64,000 nt of DNA from Clavaria fumosa (lineage: Eukaryota > Basidiomycota > Agaricomycetes > Agaricales > Clavariaceae), in assembly GCA_951802425.1 (NCBI GenBank), contig OX637794.1, positions 4,836,001 to 4,900,000 on the forward strand, read 5' to 3'. Numbering within the stretch: position 1 is the stretch's first letter; each line of letters opens with the position of its first letter. The notes below the pieces were generated by a model that saw only the letters and a program-made list of their open reading frames with translations, had not been told where the DNA came from and ran no database searches. The translations under genes and the position numbers were made by a program. Shown one piece after another: positions 44,127 to 54,067 of this stretch.

Positions 44127-47100
44127 TTAAGGCTGGGCGTCTCGACCAGCTAGCTTGGCTTTGTCAGGGTGGGCAAGGAAGAAGTCCCGGAGCAGCAGTG
44201 CTACATTGGTGAGGTTCCTACGGGGCTCCCAAGTATTTTCCTCCACTGGGTATCCCAACCACTTCACCAAGTACTTCACCCCACGCCCCACCTTCTTGAC
44301 ATCAAGGATTGCCTCCACATCGTACTCCAGGTGGTCATCTTCAATTGTAGGGGGTGGAGGGGGAGGTAGATTCTGGGAAGGGAAGGAAGGGGGATGGTAT
44401 GGCGTCAACAGCAACTCATTGAAGACCCGATGGATGCGCCAGGCCCGAGGGAGCTTGAGGCGATACCCAGCAGGTCCCACCTTCTCCTCAACTGCAAAGG
44501 GGCCTGCTCTCTTGTTGTCAAGCTTTTTAGAGGGCCGGTCCATCTTCAGGTTTCTAGTATCCAGCCAGACCAGATCTCCCTCAGAGTACTCTCGACTCAG
44601 GCATTTCCCCTTATCGTAGCTCTTCTTCATCACTGCCACTGCTTTCTCCATCGCCTCCTTGGCTGCTCTTCAGGACTCCGTGAGCTTAGCCATCCACTTG
44701 TCCGCTGCCGGGTTCACCTCAGAAGGTGGGCGGAGTCCACCATTCCAAGGGTGTCGTCCATAATCGAGGAAGAAAGGCATCTGTCCTGTCGCGGAGTGCT
44801 CATGATTGTTAAGAGCAAACTCAGCAGTCGACAACCACTCAACCCAATTGTCCTGGAGGTGGTCCACATAGGCCTGGAGATAAATCTCCATCTCCTGATT
44901 CGCCCGCTCTGTCTGTCCATCAGTCTGTGGGTGGAAGGCCGTACTCGGGTTTGCCTTTACTCGGATCATAGAGTAGAACTCCTTCATGAACCGAGACACA
45001 AACTGGGAGCCTCGGTCACTCACGACCTTATGAGGGACTCTATGGTCGCGAAACACTCAATCCCGGAGGAGACGCACCGCTCCAAGTCCTGTGAGGTCAA
45101 GTCCGATCACCTCAAGCAGTGTCCATTTTGTGAACTTGTCAACGATGACAAGGATGGCATTATGTCCACGGGAGAGGGGGAGTGGACCGACTATGTCCCA
45201 TGAGATCACTGACCAGGGACCATCAGGAACTGGATGGGGGTGCAGTGGGGCAGCACGCTTGGTACGGTCGGGCTTCGTCCGCTGGCAGGTCTCACACCCC
45301 TGGGCATACCGATCTGCATCTTTCACCATGTCCGGCCACCAATAACCCTTCACCAGTGCCGCTCTCAACTTCTGGGGTCCAGGGTGTCCAGCAGCAGGGA
45401 GGTCATGCTCAAACTCGAGGACAGCCTCATGAGCTCCTAGGGGGACCCAAGTGACTATCCCCTTTCGCCAGAGTCCAGCACGATCTCGTGTCCACTCATC
45501 ATCAAGCTCCTCTGGCTTCTGTATGTGTACCGCGCTATTTTTCTGGAGTAGCGTCTCCATTTCTGATGTGAATGACACACAGACTTCCATTTTCGGGAAA
45601 ACCTGCACCGGTGCATCCTCCTCCACCATCTCTCCATAGTCTGGTCTCCAGGAGAGTGCATCTGCCTTCGTATTCGACTTGCCAGTGCGATACTTTATCT
45701 CAAAGTCAAAGCACTGGAGCTCTCCAACCCAACGGACCTGCCTCAGTTTCAACTTCTGGGGCTTCCAGAAGTACTGGAGGTTCACATGGTCCGTCCAGAT
45801 CTCAATCATCTCATCTGCTCCAATGAGGTATGCCCACCACTCACAAAGTGCCCGAATCACAGCCAAGAACTCCTTGATGTACATGTTGTAGTTCTTCTCA
45901 GCTGCAGTGAGGGCCTTGGAGATATAGTCCACAACTCTCCAGGTTCCATCCATCTGCTGCTGCGAGAGCACTCCTCCAGTTGCCAGGTTGCTCGCATCTG
46001 TCTCTACCTTCCATCTCCCTTTGTCCTGAGGCAGAGCCAAGACTGGGGCCGATACGAGTGCCTGGCGGAGATCTCGGAAGGCTGCTTCCTCCTCCACCTC
46101 CCATTTCCATGGAACATTCCCAGTCAGCCAGAAGAGTGGCTTTGCCTGGGCAGAAAGATTCGGGATGTGCCAGCGGAGGTAGTTCAGCATCCCATTGAAC
46201 CTCTGGACATCCTTCACATTCTTAGGACGTGGCCAATCTCGGACTGCCGCACCCTTGGCCGGATCATGCTCTAGTCTGTTGTGGGAGATCTTCATCCCCA
46301 GGAAGATGATCTCACTCTTCTCAAACTTGCATTTACTGAGTTTGAGACACAACCCATTCTCTCCAAACTTCCTCAAGACTCAATCCATCCAGTACCGGTG
46401 TGTAGCCAAGTCCTCTGCAAACACAATGACATCATCCACATAGGCCCTCACATGTCCTCCTGCAATCTCCTCCCTCAACACATGATTCATGAAGCGTTGG
46501 AAGGTAGCAGGGGCATTCTGCAGTCCAAACCACATGACAGCTGGTTCGAAGAGTCCATGGGGTGTCAGGAAGGCGCAGCGGTGCTGGTGCTCAGGCCAGA
46601 CCTGCATAGATGGGAAACCTCCCTTTGCATCAATCTTAGAGTAGATCGACGCTCCTTTAAGCACATCCACTGTGTCTCGGATGCGGGGGAGGGGGTACTT
46701 GTCCTTGATCAGGTGTGCATTCAGCCTCGAGTAGTTGATGATCGGCTGCAGCTTGTCCTTCTCATGTTTGAAGAAGAAGGGGCTGGCATATGGGGATTTC
46801 GAGGGCCGGATTCGTCCAGAAGCAAGCTGCTCATCCACCCAACGGTTCATCTCCACCATCTCCTGCTGTGTCAAAGAATACAGCTTGGAGGAGAGGTGCT
46901 CAGGGTCCTTTTTGAACTCGATCTTAATATTGAAGTCTGGTCGGGAGCGGGGAGGTTCATCCCACTTTGCTTCACTAAACACCAAAGGGTAGCGGCTGGG
47001 CCAATCGGGGGTAGGGCCAGAGTTGGGAAAACGGGTGTCCAGAATACTCGTAGATGCGAGGGTACTCGTTTTCAGGGGTGCAGGGGCTCGAGGGGATGGG

Positions 47101-47477
47101 GAACACTGTGGGGGGCAGTGGGTAAGGCTCAGCTCTGCCTTCTGCCAGTCGATATCCGGGTTATGCCGCTTGAGCCAGTCATGCCCAAGGATGACCTTGT
47201 GGGACTGGGTCTTTCCCAGCAGAAAGTGGATCCGCTCCTGGTGGTCGCCAACTCTCACCAGCACCTCTATCCCATACCAGACCTTTCCATTCCTGTTCTG
47301 TGTCCCATCCACATTATACATGGTGATTGGGTTCAGCAGGAGAGATGGCTCCAGTCCCACTCCTTTCGCCCACTCCAAATCCATGAAGCAGTTGGTGCAC
47401 CCTGAGTCAACAAGGGCCTTCATTGTGGTCCCTTTGCCAGTGCTGAAAGCCTCCAAGTGCACCTGGATGGCTAGCTC
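44127..47477 (-). pseudogene. Pol of copy A6
   Basis: Protease ALVDSGCTNCFMD, RT AYVDDVIVF, RNase H ETDASNLATGGVLSQQ, integrase HDLPAAGHPGP with CETCQRTKPDRTK, DDE core SDRGSQFVSRF and TDGQTERANQEMEIYLQ, chromodomain YLVKWLGYPVEENTWEP, stop 44127-44129. Only three internal stops, all TGA: MD*VLRK (46379 area), RD*VFRD (45058 area) and ES*RAAK (44653 area). Two of them are shared with A5. The RNase H stretch YIKEFLAVIRALCEWWAYL is A5-like, whereas flanking parts are A3-like. Confidence 0.9.
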
Positions 47478-48536
47478 TCATGGCACATGTTTCCGCACTT
47501 CTGGCTGCACTCTGGTTAGGCGCTCTGCCAGTCTCACTTCCTCCTTCACCTCAGCCCCAATTCGGGTATGTCTCCGCTGCAAGATAGTATATCAGGGTAT
47601 ACTTGCAGCAGGCACAGGGACGGAAAGGGGGCTGGCACACTTCTTCTCCCCAGTGGGAGTCCTCCTCTCTCTCTCACACAGCTCTATGCAGGCTCGGAGC
47701 CGTGCAATCTCTTTCTCATATCCCTCCGCCATTTGGGGGGCACATGGTGCTGCCCAGGTTTGGGCCCTTGGGACCTGCAGATGCGTATCAGGCAGGGGGC
47801 AGAAACGGACAGCATGGCCAGTCTGGTGGCATCGGAAACAACATCTCTCATCAGCAGGGGCCCATCCTCGGGCCATGGCCACATCTGGAGTACACAGCAG
47901 AGGGGTCACAAGAGGTCACGAAACGGTCATGGCAGGTCGCGGTAGGGTTGCGGTGGGTCGCACAGGGGTTGCAATGGGTTGTGGTGTCCGTTCCATGACT
48001 ATCGCGTCAAATCGCCTTTGCTGGGCATCCAGTCTTTCTGCCAGCACTTTCCATTCTCCATAAGTCTCTGGCATTGGGGAGACACCATAGATCCTCTCCA
48101 CCAACCTCCTACTCAAGTTCAACTCCAGCCAATGGACCAGGATTCCTGAGTCCTTTTCTGCACTCAACTCCGCCCATCGGAACAGCGTCTCAAATCTCGC
48201 GAAGAACTCTGGTGCCATCATGGCACCCTGTTTCAACCCTGCAATATCGGCAAGGGCAGTCGCATGGTTGTTCGGGTCATCAAACGCCCGCTTCGTCTCC
48301 TCCACAAACTCCACCCAGGTTCCAGCCTTGCCACTACCCAGGATCTCTTCCGCCTTCATATTCGCCCACTCTGCAGCAAATCCTTCTCCAGTAATTTTGC
48401 TCAGAGCAAAAAGGACCTTCACCAGGTCCACAGCATAGACAGTCAGGTTCGCCATAAACAGGAGGCGAAGGGATCGGAGGAATGTACAGAAGTTCCTTTT
48501 CTGCCCATCAAAGGGGGCAACAGCTAGGTCCAGCAT
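47478..48536 (-). pseudogene. Gag of copy A6
   Basis: ATG at 48534-48536 gives MLDLAVAPFDGQKRNF. Capsid block FALSKITGEGFAAEWANMKAEEIL and PEFFARFETLFRWAELS are intact. TGA in TVS*PLV (TCG TGA; A3 has CGA), then knuckle CFRCHQTGHAVRFC near 47815 and tail MAEGYEKEIARLRACIELCE, ending at the shared TGA 47478-47480. Confidence 0.86.
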
Positions 48537-49093
48537 TCTGTAGCACTGTAAAATAAAATTCCGGGCCTTCGGCACTCAGGATTTCTTCGATCTCTTAACA
48601 GTCCTGTCCTCTTAGGCTGCTCTTCTGTGTACTTATGTACCTATAGAACTCTTATTCTATGAAACTATTGGTAGCATGGGGCCCAAATGGTGTCCCAGGT
48701 GGTCGCTCCACAACTCCTAATGAGTTGCCCGTGCGCCCTTCTGACAATGGTCACAGAGCAAGGGCCCTGTCCACTGGACCAGGAAACTACAGAAAGACTA
48801 TGTAGGGGCCTTTCCTTGCCCTGTACACTACACGATTCACTGGTATGTAGCTGTAAAACAAAGTTCCGGGCCTTGGGCACTCGGTATCACTTGGGGAGGG
48901 TCACAGTTGACTTCCTCCTGGTCTGGTCACATGTATCTACACACAGTAAAAATTTCGCGTGGTTCTGTTACACACCGCGGGCAGGGTAAAGGAGAAGAGG
49001 ATGATAGGGGCTGAGCTGTGACAACATGTCACAGTTTGAAATTAAGGGTCCAGGCTAGCCGGGTTAGGACACGGGGCTAGGGCGGACAGGCGG

Positions 49094-49105
49094 ATCTTAG
49101 TATTA
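49094..49105 (-). other. Self-complementary primer-binding site of copy A6
   Basis: Minus-strand TAATACTAAGAT next to the 5' LTR, complementary to ATCTTAGTATT inside it. Confidence 0.65.
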
Positions 49106-49393
49106 TATCAGACTGGGTCTCACACAACTTAAGCGTAAGGTCATGATGACAATACTAAGATAAGGGGAAAAGGGTACAAGAATGGAAAAGATGTAGTATA
49201 TATAGAGAACGCTTCAGCATTTGCCGGCGTTCCCACGCTCGGACCTCTCGGATCACGTGACGCGCCCAGGCCCAAGTCATGTGATCTCCCGATTATGTAA
49301 TCCTCCACCACAGGTCATGTGACCTTCCAACAATCTTCTCTAATTTCTCCACAACACCTCCTTTTGGGATGGCTTAGGTAAGCAATCCTAACA
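49106..49393 (-). repeat. 5' LTR of copy A6
   Basis: 288 bp, differing from 43828-44115 at about nine positions, nearly all CpG-derived. At two sites each LTR shows the change on a different strand (ACAACA against ATGACA, ACATAG against ATGTAG). Confidence 0.93.
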
Positions 49394-50684
49394 CTCAGGC
49401 AGCGCATTGTCATCTAGAGCAGGTTCTCCTTGTCTTCAGCATGCTCTACTATGAGTGCAAGAAAATGCTTGATGAACATGCACATCATGCAGAAGCCCTT
49501 CAGGCCATCTTGGATAGCATTGAAAGACGCTGGGCCAAGAGTGACCAAGACGTCTTCATTGCAGCCTTGATCCTGAATCCGATATACAAAGCTGCCCCAC
49601 TCCAGACCATCCCAGCTTTCAATAATGCAGGAATTTATGCGCTTCTTGTTCATCTCTGGACTCGCTTTTACAACTGTCAACCACCAAACACTATGTTCCG
49701 GGAGTACATGGAGTACATTTCAGGAACAGGGACATACGAGAATTTCTCTGTTTGGGTCTGCAATATTGTGAACGATGCTGAATCAAAGGTATGTCCGTTA
49801 GCCCTTGTTCATCCTCAAAGTGTTGAACAATTGATGGCGCAACAGGGCGAAAGCCCCGATCCTCTCAAGATGTATGAGGGCATGGCTCACAGCACAGAAA
49901 CGACTCCTCTCATCAAGCTGGCTTGGCGTCTTCTTTCTATCTGCACAAATTCCGCATCCTGCGAGCGTCTATTCAGCATGTTTGGGGTCACCTTATCTCG
50001 ACTTCGCTCTCGACTTCGCCCCCAAGCAATGACAAATCTTGCTGAGCTTCGGCTTCACCTGCGAAATGAGCATCTTCAAAATCAGTCAGTCAAGAAGCGC
50101 CTCCAGCAGAAAATCACCTCGCACGCACCTGCTCAGCCCAAACCAGACCCCGCTCCAAGCGCTATTTCCCTCTCTGATGGCTCAGGACCTGCCAAAGCAA
50201 GCACTGGCGAGCTTCGCAAGGATTTCTCATTTGACAACATTGTGAATGGCTTGATTGCAGGAGTTGATGCAGACATGGACTTAGGTGATCCCACTGTTCA
50301 AAACTCACCTCTGCAGGTACCAATCAAGCTCAAGATTGCGGACTCATTCAATTTCGAGAATGTTTACTGGTTAAATAGCCTGAAGCACTACAGTATGCAG
50401 GGGCTGGGCGAAGAGCTTGCACTGTATGATCTGGTAGAAGAAGCTGAGGGGGAGGGCTCAGAGGATGGCATCGGAATGGATGACATGACTGCCGCCACTC
50501 TTGCGGCGTCATAAGGGTTTTCTGACTTGTCTCTCGTCTCGTTGTAATCACATGGAAGTTGCCAAAGTTTGTTTTGTTCTGTTTGTCAATGCCATGCACG
50601 GTACTGACCACCACATGGCCTTAATTCACGGCATTGTGTGGCACATCATGGCATACCACCATCATTGCCAACACTGCTCCACAC

Positions 50685-51090
50685 AACAAAGGACCTATGG
50701 CTCACCTTAGGAAGTTAGGAGGTGCCAGCACATGCCTGAATGTCTACTTGGATGCCAATTGGGCATCCTGGCCAGATCGCCACTCCATCTTGGGGCTCAT
50801 CATGAAGTTAGGGCAGGGTGTGATCAAAGAGGCAAACATTGATTGCACAGTCAAGCACAGAGGTGGAGTATGTGGCAGTGGCAGTTGTGACACAAAAAAT
50901 ATACTGGTTGTGAAGTTTCATGAGCAAGCTAGGACTGGATGAGCTGGGCCCCATGACACTCTGGGGACAATCAGTCAACCATCACCATGATGAAGAACAG
51001 CCACTTCCATGCACACACCAAACACATTGATATGGCATCACTTCATTCAATGCAATACAGGGAGGCAGCTCAGTCTGTAATAAGACTGAG
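50685..51090 (+). pseudogene. Copia RNase H, C-terminal segment
   Basis: Continues copia after the hAT element: a short bridge with a frame slip, then LNVYLDANWASWPDRHSILG, the DADWA and RkSi box of copia RNase H. Degraded QGVIKEANIDCTVKHRG and a KH-type end (THQTH) lead to multiple stops. Confidence 0.75.
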
Positions 51091-52238
51091 CTGTGAGTCT
51101 AAACACTTTTTACCATTGATTCTGACATCTTAGAGTAGAACAAGATTACTCTAGGTATATCTGAATATGACCTCAGTCCATAATAAGACTGAGCTAATGA
51201 GATTACTCTAGTTTTCTACAGCATTAGCTGGACTAATTTACCCTAATTTACCCAAATTCACTGGCTAATTTGCCTGGGTTAATTTACCTGGGTAAATTTG
51301 GCCTGCCCAGACACCCAGGGGAAATTTACCCAGTAAATTTCATCTCAGACCTAATTTACAGAACACTACAGAACATAGACATAACAGTTAACAAAACTAT
51401 TGGAACTCCCACTTTGGTACTTACCAAATGCTTATATAAGGAGTTGGATGGCTTATATAATTGATGCTTACGTAAGTAGTTGAATGCTTATGTAACATGT
51501 ACAAACACAAACACATTGCTTACATAATCAGGGCATGCGCTGATACGCCTCAACATCTCTTGCTTTTGTCAACTTCGCTAGCTGGAGGTTCGGAGCAAGG
51601 CCGCTCCCGTGGCTCATTACCATATCTCTAGTCACCTAGTCACGATGGACGAGACTCACAGGGCGAACTGGGGCAAGTTTAGAGATGCTTTTAACATAAT
51701 CATGTCGCGGTGTTCAGCAATGCGAGATCCCCCCAAAAAGAGGTTTTGCATTTTACACCTCAGGTCTGTGGGTAGCGATGTCAGAACCACCAATACCTGA
51801 TGTACCCTTCGGATTGACTGTTTTTGTCATTCGATTCCGAGAAATTTCGACTGGACGAGGGTGAGATGAGACCATACCGTCGTAATAAAATCAAGTACAA
51901 AAGTGAACACTGATGAGAGTGCGAAGTTCGTTTGTGACGTGTCATACTTGCTTCCTGGTGGATTCAGGAAGAGGTATATGACGTTAAGGCCAACAGCGAA
52001 AACCATTCTGATGACCTGTCCGTGTAAAACAGGTTTTACGTAGGCGGAAGGTACAATCATACTTCTCTCAAGAACGAATGGCATCCAGTCATCGAGAGAT
52101 AAGCGAACAGAGATGCTTCGTCCGCCATCTGCTGGTAGCATAATATTGGCGGTGCTATCAGCTACCCACCTCGTCTCCGGCCTCTTGACTTGCCTGCGGA
52201 GGAATGGATTCAACATAGACAACCAGCCAAGCTGTACA
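51091..52238. other. Transition zone between element nest and host genes
   Basis: Contains short repeated phrases (TAATAAGACTGAGCT twice, at about 51080 and 51190; AATTTACC/GGTAAATTT repeats at 51235-51340) and TTATATAA or TTACGTAA words at 51430-51530. A 63-codon frame at 51609-51800 has no recognisable match. From about 51830 to 52238 I see only the 3' flank of the next gene. Confidence 0.4.
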
Positions 52239-53344
52239 TCACAACTCACTGAGATTTGCAGCTGCTGGGCCATCGGATGCTCCGGTCACCGTCGTACGGG
52301 ATACACCGGTCATAGCGGTCAAATGAGGATCTATTGGGTCGGTTGGGGGTCCTGATCCAGTCGAAGTTGGGGTGGTCGTAGCCGTGGTTTGAGCGTCGGC
52401 ATTGAACGTCCGAAAAGGGGAGGGTGCTACCAATGATCTGTGGAATCTTGCGCGGAACTCATTAGGTGCAGATTGGTGAGGGTCTCCGTTGTTCACGTAG
52501 GGATTGACAGCGTGATCGCCGATGTCAACGGCTGGGTAAATGGAATTCCCAGGAATGGTTCGGCCTGCTGCCTTTGCAGCCTGTTCAGCCCAATGCAATC
52601 GACGCTAATGGCTACAGTTGAACTGCACTGGAATATATGAGGCAAGACTATGGGACGTACCTGGTGATCCCATTGATCCCAGGCTTCGGCGAGGATGGGT
52701 TCGAGAGAAGCCAACTCCTCATTGGTCATTGAGAGCGTGCGTAGCAGATGTTGCTTGAGAAGTGGGGAAGACGAGAACGAAAGCAGGAGGGTGGATGCAA
52801 ATGTTTGACCGCCCGCTACCGGATTGGGAGGAAACACGGATTCATGTTGAGCGACGGCGTGTGGGTGATGTTGCAGCTCTTGGGATATGATCGCTTGATA
52901 ATGACCGTCTGCGCCAACACGATAATGGGCTTCGTCCATCCCAGGCATGATCTCATTACCCATATCCTGTCCTAATTCCCTCAATTTTCTCTGCTTGACT
53001 TTGCTCCGATGCTTCCTTTGTCGCTCTCGAGCCGACGCCCGGATCCTATCCCTCCTAGCCGACTCCTCAGCGCTAAGCTCTTCTCGTGAGAACTTCGATG
53101 CAGCGGTGACAGGTTGGGAGGGAGTTTCGGCCTGGAGCGGCTCTTGATGCTGGTCGAGGCCATTCTGCGGCAGAAAATTCACAGCATGGGGAAGCCTAGA
53201 ACTTTTGTCGCGCTGACGTTTCCGCCTCTGCCTTTCGGCCGCCTTTTCCCGTTTGATCTGCTGTGAGTCGTTTAGGCCGCTGCGCGAGGTGCCAGGCACG
53301 GAGATCATTTCTCCACCAGTGTCGCGATGTGTAGCGGGGTCCAT
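52239..53344 (-). CDS. Nuclear basic-region protein, bZIP-like
   Basis: Two exons: 53344-52661 and 52604-52239, intron 52660-52605 (GTACGTCC..ATTAG). The start is ATG at 53342-53344 (MDPATHRDTGGE); an upstream frame to 53479 is possible. Two basic clusters: KREKAAERQRRKRQRDK near residue 30, and RRDRIRASARERQRKHRSK near residue 90, the latter followed by a leucine-poor VKQRKLRELG helix. A conserved-looking block follows (LLLSFSSSPLLKQHLLRTLS, then TNEELASLEPILAEAWDQWD), continuing over the splice into HQRRLHWAEQAAKAAG. The tail is Thr/Pro rich. It is probably a DNA-binding regulator; I cannot assign targets. Codon use and the intact frame mark it as a host gene. Confidence 0.7.
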
Positions 53345-53479
53345 TATAGTGATGAGCGTGGGGTTTAGCGAAATTCGACTCTTTCCTGTGGCTGTAACGG
53401 CCGCCTCCTTTCGACAAGTGACGAGGCGTGACGAAAGAAGGGTGACAATGGCATCGTCGGAGTCGGAACATCCCAACAC

Positions 53480-54067
53480 TCTTATTAGTCACGTGGGAAC
53501 TTGAGGGACACCAGTGCATACGTTTTCGTATCCTTGCCAATCCATCTAAGAAATGAAACCAATGCTCTTTGAGTAACAGATTGTAGCATCATCATTCAAG
53601 CTTGCTCCAGGCCAGTAAGTAAATGCAATACTTCCTTGTGAACTGGTTACTCCCTATCCTATTGAGACCTGCTTTGACACTGGCCTCTGGAGTATTCTCC
53701 TACTCAACCATTACTTAAAAAGAGAAAGCAAGTGGGCTGTCAGATGTGGGCGTGCTGGACCTGCAGTGCTAGCATCCATTAGTTGTTGGGTAGAAAATAT
53801 GCCTCGCCATCAATACATGATAGGGCTGCCACAGATATGACGAGCATTTGCAGGAGCAATCAGATGTCACAATGTATCTATCACTGGCAGCCAAGAGGGT
53901 ATGTGCTAATCAGCACTGTGTGACGATCATTGTAAAAACTGCCCAGTGCCATCTATGCTGTGGACAACCGGAGAAATAAAGTGGCCAGAGTTTACCACAA
54001 GTCATCTGGATACACGAAGGTACAAACTAATCTCAAGTACACATGGATGAAGGGACGGCATGGACTC
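53480..54067. other. Intergenic region
   Basis: About 590 bp between the 5' side of the basic-region gene and the 3' end of the next minus-strand gene. No frame or repeat of note. Confidence 0.5.

Larger units (their letters stand above)
43828..49393 (-). mobile_element. Family-A chromovirus copy A6, complete ends
   Basis: 5566 bp between CTCAG duplications (43823-43827 and 49394-49398) in a coding exon of the hAT transposase. Two 288-bp LTRs, minus orientation. The youngest layer of this nest by position. Confidence 0.94.
41647..50514 (+). pseudogene. hAT transposase, split by copy A6
   Basis: N-terminal exons are uncertain (frames at 41647-42126 and 42139-42374; the latter has GRSKNILRHMHKC, BED-finger-like). 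The catalytic part from 42426 runs on through one TGA (KY*EAARAR at about 42906, CGA-like). Exons then follow splice borders 43022/43092, 43292/43341 and 43726/43779, giving CDGWSGINHHHYLAF, VVVITSDASGESQKGRK, CYAHQINLIVGDYFK and TIKRHLEPLALAACMTQ. There A6 interrupts, and the protein resumes at 49399 with AAHCHLEQVLLVFS. The C-terminal dimerisation domain (LAWRLLSICTNSASCERLFS, then RLRSRLRPQAMTNLAELRL) is complete, followed by an acidic tail and stop 50512-50514. Apart from one stop and the insertion it is well preserved. Confidence 0.85.
41490..50676 (+). mobile_element. hAT DNA transposon with a nested family-A element
   Basis: The left end CAGTGTTGGCAAGG mirrors the right end (..TTGCCAACACTG at 50676), giving inverted repeats of about 12 perfect bases and further partial pairing. 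The 8-bp duplication CTCCACAC (41482-41489, 50677-50684) is the hAT hallmark. Without A6 the element is about 3.6 kb and holds one intron-containing transposase gene. It is inserted in copia RNase H. Confidence 0.93.
33391..51090 (+). mobile_element. Ty1/copia retrotransposon F, decayed, three coding segments
   Basis: Coding pieces 33391-35867, 41412-41489 and 50685 to about 51090 form one pol: protease tail, integrase, RT, RNase H. The gaps are copy A5 (duplication CATAC) and the hAT element (duplication CTCCACAC). Across A5 the text reads VGILSQFNQNPGNVHWEALK; across the hAT it reads KYLHTTKD. The gag, 5' LTR and 3' LTR were not found. Confidence 0.85.

Noticed and set aside
46281..47405. 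374-codon plus-strand frame opposite pol of A6, and similar antisense frames in A3 (23519-24686)
   Set aside because: Shadow frames antisense to RT/protease; they repeat wherever pol is present and carry no domain.
43828..49393. LTR ends as TG..CA (ending GATACA) for family A
   Set aside because: Target duplications of A3, A5 and A6 agree only if the LTR ends in GATA; the extra CA seen after A1 and A5 belongs to their targets (CATAG, CATAC).
51609..51800. 63-codon gene
   Set aside because: Short, no domain, no splice context, in a repeat-rich transition zone.
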